A stretch of 64,000 bases of DNA from Xanthostigma xanthostigma. Its lineage: Eukaryota; Arthropoda; Insecta; Raphidioptera; Raphidiidae. Positions within the stretch are counted from its first letter, which is position 1; every line of letters begins with the position of its first letter. Below, one piece after another: positions 10,527 to 21,343 of this stretch. Both the position numbers and the translations under genes were made by a program. The stretch is taken from assembly GCA_963575645.1 (NCBI GenBank), contig OY754467.1:1054001-1118000 (forward strand), written 5' to 3'. The notes beneath the pieces are model-generated. The model was given only the letters and a program-made list of their open reading frames with translations. It made no database searches and was not told the DNA's origin.

Positions 10527-13500
10527 GTGAGTTTTGTTTATTTTTTTTTTTTATTACCGGGATAAGTTGTTACATTATGGAAAAACAAAATTAGAATTAA
10601 AAATTGTTTCATATTTAAATAGGGAACATGTATTGTTTGTTTCAAAGTTCAAAATACTAGTTTAATTTTTTTAAGTTCATAATAGAACATGCTTATTTCA
10701 AAACAAAAAAACATTCATGTCCCCTATTTTCATATCAGTGGTGATGGAAGTACTTCATGGAAATAAAAGAATAAAAAACGGTCCTAAAGCAAGGCGTCTT
10801 TCAGAAAAGTTCGCATGTTATCGGGATTTGGCATGAAAACCTGACGACCACATTTTACTATAGTTTAATTTCCTACTACCAGATGTCACAGTGTCAAATG
10901 TCATATCCCAATAAACAAATGAAATACGCGCAATGAATATTTAGATATCGGCACAGATATCTCGTAAAATACAGTAGAACATCGATTATTCATAGCCTCT
11001 CCAATTTGGAAATTTTTTAAGAATTAGAAAAAAACTAGAAATCAATATATTTGATGGACGTAAAAAATGAATGAGAGAAAATTTATGTCCGGCTTGTTCA
11101 ATCGTTATCAGGAAGCTCTGAATAATCGAACAATGTCGATGTTTTAATTGTACCAGATAACTTCTAATGTGTAGTCAAAAAATCTTTCCTGGTGTCTGGC
11201 TTCTTTGATAAAGGGTACACATTTTTGTAAATAATATTTTTCAAATATAATTCTTCCGACGGTCGTCATTTAGAGACGCTCCGTGATTTATTAGACATGT
11301 ATAGCGACTTAATGTGTTTTTATTCAACTCATGCGCGTTATTCATGTTTTATCATGCCTAAAAACCGAACCCTAAATAGCCATTTACCGACTGGTGACAA
11401 TTACTTGTCATAACTCAATGAAGATTCCTACTAGCTCGGCCATTGTGGAGTAATGAAAATAAACGTAACTATTTTCTGAGTCGTAACGAAATAGTAGGTA
11501 ACAACAACCCCGTTGTTACCCATTGAGGCTAAAATTGAGAGGCCGAACCGGCTAACCTCAAACCAAAACATTGAATCGTGCTGTTTGGTGCTGTTAGTAT
11601 TGACAGTTTTTTTTATAAAGAAATAAATAGATATTTACAACATCTCATTATAATTAAAACATGAATAACGCGCAATTGTTGAATAAAATTATGGGCGCAA
11701 CTTGTAGGCTATGAATGACTTAGACTACTAGTTACGCCAATAACTATTGTTTGTAAATGTACCGCTTCAATCTTACACTAGCTACTTCTGACAATAAATT
11801 ACAATCAGCATCAATATCGTAGCTACAAAGTTTGCAAATATTCTGCCTGATATCAATAACGACCTAAAGTATAGTTGAGAAAACTGCATATTTTCATCTA
11901 GAGACTTCCACGGATTAACACGGGAGCGAACGTGATGCGGGATATTGATCCCGCGTCGCGTGGCGCCCTTTTAACTTCTGGAGCACCGGCACAGACCATC
12001 CCCACCGACTCCTAGATAAGGCACTACATGGAGTTCCTCTTTCACTTAATTGTAAGACCTCCGAAACATTTAACGCGAATGTTACAAAACTTGTCGATTG
12101 TTAATTGATTATATTTTATGTTTGTTTTTAATATTTATGACATGTTTTATTACACACCACGTGTAAACAATTGTTTTTATCGGATTTTTTTTTTGTTTTT
12201 GTGAAAAATTGTGATGTTAAATTTTCGAGAGTTTTTCAGACTATAAAAATACGGTAGGTAAAAATTATGTTTTTTTTAACTTTTGTGTCTATAAAATAAA
12301 TGTCACACAGATTTGTCAGATTGTTTTTTTTTTTTTATCGGCAGAGTAGAAAAATTCTGTTGAATGTAAATTGGGTAGAGCCGAATGATTCGGTGTTTTC
12401 AAAATACCTGTGTTCGGCTTTTTTTTACTCCGAGATACACTTGAAACTTTTTACGATATTTTTGTAAAAAAGAAATTTTGCAATTTCAGGTCTGTGTAAC
12501 ATAGTAGTTTTTACATGGTTGGTGTTGGTGATAAAGCATTGTCTTCTTTCAGCAGAATATATTTTATTTTTTTTGGGAATCAAGTTTTCTTCGACTAAAT
12601 CTGTATTTAGTGTTAGCGAGATAATTTATTTGTATTTTTAAAAAATAAAATAAAAACCATGGGATCATTTTTCACTTTAGTATGTTCTAGTATGATACAA
12701 TATACAGTGTGTTACATTTTTTAGCGTTCGAAGTTGGTATATAAACACACTAGATCATACTAACAAATCAAGTGTTGCCAACTGACATTCAATCATATTT
12801 CGAAAAATGATAGTAGCTATTAATAATACAAAATAAATTACTAGTTACTTAAAACGATTGCTTTCGAAAGGATTTAAAAAAAAATACTGATCGATTTTTT
12901 TAAGTATTTAATTAAATATGAAATTTAAAACAGCGTCATTTCTTTATTCGTTGAATATTAGTAGATTCGACTCTTAAATATAATTTTATCATGTTTTATT
13001 TTTTTGTATTTGGCTGCCTGCATTTACGGAGGAAACTGTAAGAAGATTTTAATTTTATTCGTTAGTTTTTATGCAGTGACTATCAAAGTGTTTTACTTAA
13101 GAGAGAAAAAAAGTTATTCTGAGCGTAACATAGCTTTCAAATATAAGAAACATCGTTTGCTGTCCCGTCCGTTTTTCATAGAGAAAAAAAAGACGGATAA
13201 GTACGAGTAGGACTCGCGCTATGAGGGCTCTACATGGATTCTCCTATGTCCATGGGGCTCTATCGTTATAATTGACAGTTCAATTTTGAGCAAGTTCACT
13301 TTCAAATGTGGGTTGCGTTTGATTTTCATACTTTTACTATGGAAATGGTAGTACGACTATGTTTCGCGTTTCTTTTGTTTCACTTTAAGCACCAATGCAA
13401 AACGGGTCATTTTAATACCGTTGTACAGATATGAAAAGTAGTTATTTTATAGGGGGCCGTGCAAAAATGAATTTTTTGTTTTCCGAGTCGAGAAGTAGAA

Positions 13501-14287
13501 TACGGGCTATGCTCCGATATGCACTGCGACCACTGTACAGTGTGACGTCAATTTAGTATACTGTGAACACGTTCCTTTATAGACAGTTATACTGGTTACT
13601 ATTTAAAACGGAACGCAATCCCGTATACTGTCAGCCGCAATTTTTGAAATTTTGACGCAGCGTTCAAATGAGTGTAATAAAGTTTTCTAGTTCATTAAAA
13701 AAAACTGTTGTTGGAGTACTGTCAAATTAAAAATATCTTAATTAATATTAATTGTAAATTGAATTTATAATATAATAAAAGTAAATAGTTTTTCATTAAA
13801 AAGAATATGTTTTAATGTCTAATAAGGTTATTTTTTGCAATTCTTCCATTGTTTTAGTTATTAATTCAAACTAATTACAGAACTTTATAATTTTTGTGAT
13901 TGTTTATAAGACGTTAGGCACTCGAGTGGTTTTGACAGATCACGTGATCAAAGTAGGTACTGCGAGTACCTTACCTCGAAAACGCCAGTGCTCACAGTAG
14001 AATATGCCGACGATTTATGACGTCATATATTTTCCTAGGGTACTGCGGCTAAAACACTTTGATAGTTTACAGTTTTCTACGGTATATGAACACTCGCTGT
14101 GTCACAGTTTATGGCCATTTATTTTTAGCGGAATATGTCTGTGGTCTAGTGCGCATGTCATACATAAAAACAAAATGCGATCGGTAAACATTATAACGTC
14201 GACGAAACAATCGATTGCGTGGCCGTAAACTGTGTAGAGCGATTCAGGAGGAAGTCTTACAAATCATTCGTATGTTTTTATCTTCAG
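10527..14287 (+). other. BTB gene intron before the first zinc-finger exon
   Basis: This 3.8 kb AT-rich stretch holds no exon that I can support. I searched it for acceptors followed by C2H2 patterns in the right phase and found none. A weak TACAGTAGAACATCGATTAT...GAATAATCGAACAATGTCGA inverted pair at about 10971-11142 looks like an old Tc1/pogo-type MITE. Confidence 0.5.
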
Positions 14288-14532
14288 GAAAACAGGAGGG
14301 CAAAATCGTCAAAACGGTTTTTCAGTGCCAGGTGTGTTTAAAAACATTTTCAAGACGCGATCACCTGAAAACGCACGAAAAAAACATACACGGTGAAGAT
14401 GCGGGGCCGTTTTTGTGCTCCATTTGCAATCAGTTGTACAAAAACACTGAAAGTTTACGAAAGCACAATGCCAAGTTTCATATGTCAAAGACGGACGTGA
14501 ACTATGCGAAACTTTTCAAAATGACTGAATAA
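14288..14532 (+). CDS. BTB gene alternative last exon A (zinc-finger pair)
   Basis: Acceptor TTTATCTTCAG; the exon starts in the phase left by 10526. It codes a pair of C2H2 fingers and a short tail, giving an isoform of 334 residues. Finger 1 (FQCQVCLKTFSRRDHLKTHE) and finger 2 (FLCSICNQLYKNTESLRKHN) both fit C-x2-C-x12-H-x4-H, joined by a G-E-D-A-G-P linker. The tail ends in MTE and a TAA stop. Because the pair differs from exons B and C in most residues expected to face DNA, the isoforms should recognise different sites (inference). Confidence 0.86.
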
Positions 14533-14794
14533 CTTTTAAGCCGTGTTAATTGACGTTTCACAGTTTAACATTTTTTGTGTGCCTTAACCTGATTTTAATG
14601 AGTTTTCAAAGTGTCCTCTTTTCATCGTAGAAGTGATCTGTCGGGGTAAACAAAACAACGCCGATTTTTTTGTTTTTTGAATTATCGCTAATCGAAAGGC
14701 CATGACATTTTGATTAGAAATGCTGTTCATCTGTGGTTTGAAAACTCATAAAATCAGTTTTATTTATTGACTATTTAAATATGTTTAAAGAAAT

Positions 14795-15542
14795 GGTAAT
14801 TATACACTTTCACGGTCACCTGGTTTTTTGGCTCTAGAAAATCGAAAAATAGATGGATTTCAATGATCTCGGTCTCAAAAAGTTCCATTTTACGGCGGAT
14901 TTATGAAAAAAATTAGTTCACCCCGGAATTACAATTCGCATACCCGTTTATCGTTCACCCCGTAATTGTTTTTTTAAAAACTCCACATTTGCCCCTTCCC
15001 GTTTCACTGCGAGACAATTCGCATACCCCTTTATCGTTCACCCCGGAATTACAATTCGCATACCCCTTTATCGTTCACCCCGGAATTACAATTCGCATAC
15101 CCGTTTATCGTTCACCCCGAAATTACAATTCGCATACCCGTTTATCGTTCACCCCGGAATTGTTTTTTTAAAAACTCCACATTTGCCCCTTCCCGTTTCA
15201 CTCCGGAATTACAATTCGCATACCCCTTTATCGTTCACTCCGGAATTACAATTCGCATACCCGTTTATCGTTCACCCCGGAATTACAATTCGCATACCCG
15301 TTTATCGTTCACCCCGGAATTGACGTCAGAAACAGTTATAAAGAATTATATGTAGAAAGTCAATTTTTTTTGCATTTAAAGTCATGAAACTGTGAGAAAT
15401 ATTGATTTTTTCAATTTTCGTATTTTTTTCCATAAATCCGCCATAAAAACGAAGATTTAAAAAAAAAATTCATCGAAATCGGATAATTTTTCGATTTTCT
15501 AGAGCCAAAAAAACCAGGTGACTGCGAAAGTGTATAATTACC
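14795..15542. mobile_element. Inverted-repeat element carrying a 37-bp minisatellite
   Basis: The ends GGTAATTATACACTTTC and GAAAGTGTATAATTACC are exact inverted repeats, extended with few mismatches through GGTCACCTGGTTTTTTGGCT and TCTAGAAAATCGAAAAAT. AAAGAAAT is present on both sides without a change (14787-14794 and 15543-15550), an 8-bp target duplication. The centre is a minisatellite (14925-15320). No transposase is coded, so it is non-autonomous. An 8-bp duplication fits hAT or P-like superfamilies, but the end bases do not settle which. Confidence 0.88.
14921..15320 (+). repeat. 37-bp minisatellite with higher-order structure
   Basis: The unit TTCACCCCGGAATTACAATT followed by CGCATACCCGTTTATCG repeats about eight times. 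Twice the unit is interrupted after GGAATTG or GTAATTG by the same spacer (TTTTTTTAAAAACTCCACAT and TTGCCCCTTCCCGTTTCAC), so the array has a larger repeat of several units plus spacer. The reading frame across it is not a gene. Confidence 0.9.
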
Positions 15543-17537
15543 AAAGAAATATAATAAAAGCTCAAAAAGTATATTTATTTTGTCATTGCGTTGTGATTTG
15601 AAATATACAAATATTAACTATGATCAAAAAAAGGATAAACTTTTGTTTGAACCGAGTTCAATTCTGAATTTTTCACTTGTCAAGTGTCCACTACTATGTA
15701 TAAAAACAAAATCATTCAAAATATTTTATAGTTCGTACTTACATAGTGTTATTATTATAAAGATGGGAGTAGTTTTTTCATCACAAAAAAAATAGTACAC
15801 AATTTATCAGACAAAATATTACTAACAATAAATATGTTTATTGTTATTCCTGCTTTTTTTTGTTTCTGTATTTCTGTAGATTCAATGCTTTTACCGCTAC
15901 ATAGTATTATTGGCGCTGCATATTTGTAGCGACTAATTTTATAACCTCAAAATTAATTTGACAAATTCAATTAACAAACGAATGCGGATATTATTTCAGT
16001 CAGCTCACAGATGCTGTTGGCATGCAGTTTTGGAGCTACCCTGTTTTTCAGTACTTATTGTATTAATGCCAAAAATTATTTTTATAATACGATCATGATT
16101 TTTTGAAAAGCGGCTCGCCTGACAAATGAAAGCTTATGTATCTTGCATTTACCAGGTGAATCACTTGACTTGGGTTTCTGTAAAATTAATAAAAAAATTA
16201 TAATTTTACTGAACCGGAGAACAGTAAATTCATTATTTTGTCTAATTTCAACGATATTTTATAAGAATTTCGGCAGTTCAGTGTACAAAGTCCTAGACTG
16301 GGGTACCTCGTCATATATCGAAGACTATGAAGCTACGATTTATATTTTTCTTTGAATGATAAGAAATGTGTACGTAACAAATGATAAACAAACGTTAATA
16401 AGCTATATTAAAAAGATCTTTTGAAATAATTAAGAAAATCAACACTGACCGTTAAAAAAAACTGAAATTAGACTAATGTTGTGTTGCAAAAAGCATTGTC
16501 AGAAAATCTGATTTAACAATCTCCATAAAAAAAGCATAGTAGAATTTTAAAAATTTAGCTTGAAAGCGATCTTTTTCTATGCAGATCAATCATTTGTTTT
16601 TGTGTCTTACAATCTAATGTTCTGCATGTCCAAAAAATGCAATTGTATGATCACAAACTAAGGTTTCAGTCAAATCAGAATTTTTTGACAACACTTTGTG
16701 CAACCCGGCATGAAAGTGAAGAATTGTTACATGACGTATAATAGCTTACTTATTTTATTTTATTCTTTTGTTTATTCGTTTTATTATAAAAGATGATAAT
16801 TGTTTGTTATAAAAATAAATGTGATAAAAACAAATGATAATTTTATTATTTAATAAAGCTCTATTTTTTTAACAGTGTTTTTAAAAAAAGAGAATTCGCT
16901 GTGTATATTTTATCAGAAACTAGCAGAATGCGATTTTGAAAAAAACATTAATGAAAGTACTAAATAACCAGGAATATTTTGATTATTTGTGCATCGGAAT
17001 AGTTACTCTGTACTTATTGTAAATCGACGCTATTAAAAAATACGTTTTTCCAAACTACCTTTTTCCGATTGCAAAGCTGAGCGTATTAGTTCGAGTAAAA
17101 GTTTGTATCGTGAGGTTCGATATTGAATTTCGACTGTTTTAAATTAAAGGGTATTGATTTTGGTCCAAATGTTGCCCAAAGTAGACATCAGTTGGGAATC
17201 GAAAGATCTAATAAATAACAAAATTATTTATCCTCGAGGAACCGAAATATTGCTTCATCAATATTAATGTTAATTAGCCGAGCCTATGATTTTTAGTACT
17301 GCTGTTGAAATACGAAAATCGAATCCCGGAATGGATTTTTAAAGTGTCGTAATTTTGATGAATCGAAGAAACTCATTGTATTTCGAGTAGAAGGGCAGCT
17401 TGGCTGAACTCCGCACCTAATAAAAATTTATTCGATTTAGTAGAGAATTTCCTTGTGGGCGACGCTTGAATCAAATCGCCTAGTAAAACGGGCGCTGTCT
17501 TTAATAAAATGTGTTCGCACGATGTATTTTGTTCCAG

Positions 17538-17743
17538 ACAAAAGCAATTTGAAATGTCCGACTTGTCGTAAAGAGTTTAAAATTGAAGATAGTCTCAAGA
17601 AACATATAAATAATATACACGGCGCTGATCAGGGGCCTTTTCTTTGTAATTTGTGTGGAAAGCCTGCAAAAAACCGCAACACAATGTATGCCCATCTGTA
17701 TAGATACCACAAAAGGTATAACGTGTTTAAAAAAAATATGTAA
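17538..17743 (+). CDS. BTB gene alternative last exon B (zinc-finger pair)
   Basis: Acceptor ATTTTGTTCCAG, phase matching 10526, giving an isoform of 321 residues. The two fingers are LKCPTCRKEFKIEDSLKKHI and FLCNLCGKPAKNRNTMYAHL, both C-x2-C-x12-H-x4-H, with a G-A-D-Q-G-P linker that resembles the one in exon A. The tail is short and lysine-rich (RYNVFKKNM) and ends in TAA. The similar linker and spacing of A, B and C point to tandem exon duplication. Confidence 0.86.
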
Positions 17744-17858
17744 TTTGTTTAAAATATTCGTCTTTTATCAATTGACTAAAATTTCGCTGTTGCGCATGCG
17801 TGCGTCAAACGTATTCTGTTGAGGTTATGTTTGCCTGTTTACTTTAAAATGGCGGTTT

Positions 17859-17864
17859 AATAAA
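17859..17864 (+). terminator. Possible poly(A) signal of isoform B
   Basis: AATAAA lies 116 bases after the exon B stop. In DNA this AT-rich the hexamer is common by chance; a second candidate is the signal pair at 18360-18377. Confidence 0.3.
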
Positions 17865-18287
17865 GGCGAATCTTAATTTAAGGTTATTGTACGAAACCAG
17901 TGCTTAGAAATGAATTAAAAAGTTGGAAAAGATAGCAATATAATTCTAAAAAAAATCAATCGAACGTAAATTATACATTGTAAATTAAATTATTAACGAA
18001 TTGAGCTACGCTTCAATACATTTGAATAATTATTGACAACTTAATTTATTCTTCTAAGGGCGTTGTTTCATTGATCGATACAATAGCGGTGTGTCGATAT
18101 CGATTTAACAATTTGGGAGCAATTTAAATACTTTTTCCCTTTGCCGATGAAATCTGTGGAAAAGTATTTTGTATTCTTCTTTCGGTATCGACGGCGACAC
18201 ATCGTTTCCGTGTCGACAAATGAAAAAACGATCGATTGACGCATCGATTTTATATATTTACCGTGCATGTGTTATTTTCTTTTTCAG

Positions 18288-18325
18288 GCTTCAAGATGGA
18301 AGTTACGTTACGTCGTAATCACTAA
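18288..18325 (+). CDS. Possible zinc-finger-less last exon of the BTB gene
   Basis: After a good acceptor (TATTTTCTTTTTCAG) the sequence is in phase with the shared exons and codes G-F-K-M-E-V-T-L-R-R-N-H before TAA. AATAAA follows at 18360, then TAATAAAA at 18371 and GT-rich sequence (TTGTGTGTTG), the layout of a working polyadenylation site. It could be a truncated isoform with no fingers, or the site may simply serve exon B transcripts. Confidence 0.3.
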
Positions 18326-18601
18326 TTGTATGTGCTTTATTTATTTTTGTACAAAGGAAAATAAACGCTTTAATAAAAAAAAAAATTGTGTGTTGTAATT
18401 TTTAACCTGTTTGTGTGTAAATAACCATTGCATGTTTTAGTTGTCTTGAATTTTGTTTTTCTGAAATTAATTTATTTTTTTATTGGATGTAAATAACTTG
18501 TAAAAATTACTACATTATTGCATGTACCTAAATAATACCACCGGAGTGAAAAATATTCGACAATTTGTATTTTTTCATTATCAAACTCGATTTGATAAAA
18601 G

Positions 18602-18766
18602 GTTCGTTCCAAGCAGCTGTGAACGGTAATAAAACCGTACACAATCTTGTCATTGCGCAAGACTAATTTGCGCACTAGCTCAAAAATCGATACTGCGCAA
18701 GACAGTCTTGCGCAGTAACAAGACTGTGTACGGTTTTATTACCGTTCGCGGCTGCTTGGAACGAAC
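18602..18766. mobile_element. 165-bp hairpin MITE
   Basis: GTTCGTTCCAAGCAGC at the left is mirrored at the right, and the arms pair for about 50 bases (GAACGGTAATAAAACCGTAC). A second inner pair, TTGCGCAAGACT and AGTCTTGCGCAG, extends it. TAAAA flanks both ends as a possible 5-bp duplication. A lone end of the same family (CAGCTGCTTGGAACGAA) is at 24998-25014. Confidence 0.75.
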
Positions 18767-19542
18767 TTAAAATAAACATTTGAATCTATAAAGTTTTTGT
18801 ATCGGAACGACAAAGGAATTTAATGTGTTTATTTTATGGCTTTAATGTTTAAAAAACGTCATCGCTATTGATCAGTATTGATACAGCGATTATTCTATTT
18901 TAATATTATTGAGTAAATTTTTCACCGATCAAATGTAAGTGGATTTTGTGTAAATGTTTTGAAGTGCTACCTGTATTTTTTCCGCTGTGAAATTTTTGTT
19001 TAATTTATAAGATTGCATTTGTTTTTATTTTTTACTAACTAAAAGAGTGGTTAAACTGTTTCAATAGCCTCTTGCACCGACGTTAGTAAAAAATTTCAAC
19101 ACAAATATACGCTTATGACATCTTTTGTCGAACGTCCATTATAATCTTATCTATCCAACACAAATTACTTAATTAATATGTTATCGAGGTTTAAACTACG
19201 ATAAAGGTGTTGGTGCAAGTGGCCATGCGACGTTCTTTCTAAAGCTTTCTAAAGCTTAATTCCGATTAGGATGTATTCATCGACAGTATAAGCAAACACT
19301 TGCCCTAATCGGGATTAACCTTGAATATATTTATTGATCTCGATAACCGAACAGCTGATTCTTCCCAATTTCGTCGGCTGAAATTATGGTACATCAGCGC
19401 CACTCGAAAGGAACCGGCGTACTAAATAGAAAACAATTTCTACTCGGCCCAATTTTCGATAATGCGAACGAGATATGAATCAGCCGTTCAGTTAAAGATC
19501 GACGGTTTAATTGACACCACTGACGATATTTTTGTTTTCTAG

Positions 19543-19769
19543 GTGTTTATTATACGCTGGGCGGAGTCCGCGAAAGTGTCAAATGCGAATTTTGCGATAA
19601 GCAGTTCGTAAACCGTTACAACTTGAAGATTCACATCCGTGATAAACACACGCCCGATCAAAATATGCTGAACTGTGAGCTGTGCGGAAAAGTAATGAGA
19701 AATTTAAGCTGTTTGAGAGTTCATATGTACAATCATCGAAAACAACTCGTCAATCAAAATATATCATAA
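19543..19769 (+). CDS. BTB gene alternative last exon C (zinc-finger pair)
   Basis: Acceptor TTTTTGTTTTCTAG, phase matching 10526, isoform of 328 residues. The exon has no ATG of its own but is open from the acceptor to TAA at 19767. Fingers are VKCEFCDKQFVNRYNLKIHI (C-x2-C-x12-H-x4-H) and LNCELCGKVMRNLSCLRVHM (C-x2-C-x12-H-x3-H). The linker T-P-D-Q-N-M-L differs from the G-P-F linker of A and B, so C is the most diverged of the three. A possible AATAAA is at 20158-20163. Confidence 0.85.
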
Positions 19770-21129
19770 TATTCACAGTACCTCATGGTGCTCTAGTGTT
19801 TTGAAGTTTTCTAAAAAAAAATTGTTACACACAAGAAGGCTTGATAAATCGCCTTCAACATCGATAATTTTCTAGAATTAACGATTTAAAAAAAATCAAA
19901 GTATTTTTTTAATAATCGGAAACAGAATTGCTCAGTTCTACGAATCGAAAAGTTTAAAACTGTCCATAATCTATATAATGTTAATAGCTATATGACACAG
20001 GTGTTATCCGATTCCATTAGGTGGCAACACTGCTTGATCAGTGTTAAATTTCTACCGCTAGAGGATGTTAGTGACAGTTATTTATTATGCGCTGTTTCCA
20101 GACGCTTTCCCTAGAAGAAACTTTTGCACATATAGCTGCTAGTATTATATTTGACTGAATAAATTACAGTTAAACACTTAACAACAAAATATACACGATT
20201 CAACTGTCAAATAAGTAGTACCAGTGGAAAACACTATGATAATCACTACTCAAGGATAGTGCCAACTGCCAATAAAAATAAATATTTTTAAACAATTTAG
20301 ATTTTATATGACGATCTTTTTGATTGTTGTAAAAAATATATTTTCTGAAGAAAAGATTTAATATTTTTACAAAAAAAAATGTTTATTGTTATTTTGTTGT
20401 TTTACAGTTAATGTCTAGGCATTTTTACAAAAAATTAACTGTTATAATATTTATAGAGCAAATTTGTAGAGTGACCTCATTTATTTTTATACAAATGTTG
20501 AATGTTTTTTTTTGTACTTTTATACTATTTAAAATCTTATAAAAAATGTAGTCATATTGACCGATCGTAGCCTTGTAGGTTATTGAACAGATGAATTTTA
20601 ATATTCAAAAATCAGTTCAATTGTTCAAAAACTGTTATGACGCGAAAAAAATGGCTAACGAAGATTCATATTTCATATATGTAGATGAAGGTTGATTTTG
20701 TTAACTATTATTACCAAAAGGCGGGGAATTATTTAATCACATAGTTATTTTGTTATGACTTATAATAAAATAAAAACCGAGTCATTAAAGCCGATGCGCA
20801 GTTTTTTATTCCGAGTAATATCCAGGGCTGCCAAGTATTCGATACACTATTCAAGAATTTTTTTTTTACGTTCGTTACAAATAAATAAAAACAAATAACT
20901 ATTATTCCTTCGAAATAATTTCGAAAACCTGAAGGTGTTGATATTAAAATAGATTTTTTTTATCGAACCAACTTGTTAGATATTACAAAATCAACAACTC
21001 GATAAATCACCCTCATAACTCAATAGTTTTTTAATTATCAATTTATTTATTTAAATTATTATATATTTTTATATGTATTGTAAGAAAGTCTTATTTCAAT
21101 TTCTAGATCTCATTTTTAACATCATTTAT

Positions 21130-21343
21130 GGCTCCTCTACACTAGTGGCCAGCACCGCCACTTACAGGCACTCACGATTGTGTAGAGGGCATATTCGTCG
21201 GTACATCAAAGGAATGCGTGGCCAGCATTGTGCGCCCGTACACAAAATCGGACCGGCACGATTGTGTGGAGGGCTAGGCAATCATCGCGGCGATGATGGG
21301 CACTTATTTGAGTGGCGGTGCTGGCCACGTGTGTAGAGGCACC
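21130..21343. mobile_element. MITE with CTCTACAC ends
   Basis: GGCTCCTCTACACTAGTGGC with CAGCACCGCCACT at the left is mirrored by AGTGGCGGTGCTGGCCACGT and GTGTAGAGGCACC at the right. The inside is unusually GC-rich for this region and contains TTGTGTAGAGGGC and TTGTGTGGAGGGC repeats. The reading frame that crosses it (21073-21336) is not a gene. Confidence 0.75.

Larger units (their letters stand above)
14533..17537 (+). other. Region between zinc-finger exons A and B
   Basis: Apart from the minisatellite element (14795-15542) this AT-rich DNA shows no gene. It would be 3' untranslated sequence of isoform A and then intron for isoforms B and C. Confidence 0.5.

Noticed and set aside
11935-11985. 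TGGCGCCC word resembling a retroelement primer-binding site
   Set aside because: No long terminal repeat, no matching second copy and no gag or pol frame nearby.
14921-15320. Regular repeats and spacers resembling a CRISPR array
   Set aside because: The 37-bp units are head-to-tail without unique spacers, the spacer that does occur is the same both times, and the array lies inside a transposon in an animal genome.
21073-21336. 87-codon open frame
   Set aside because: It covers the MITE at 21130-21343 and is a by-product of its GC-rich sequence.
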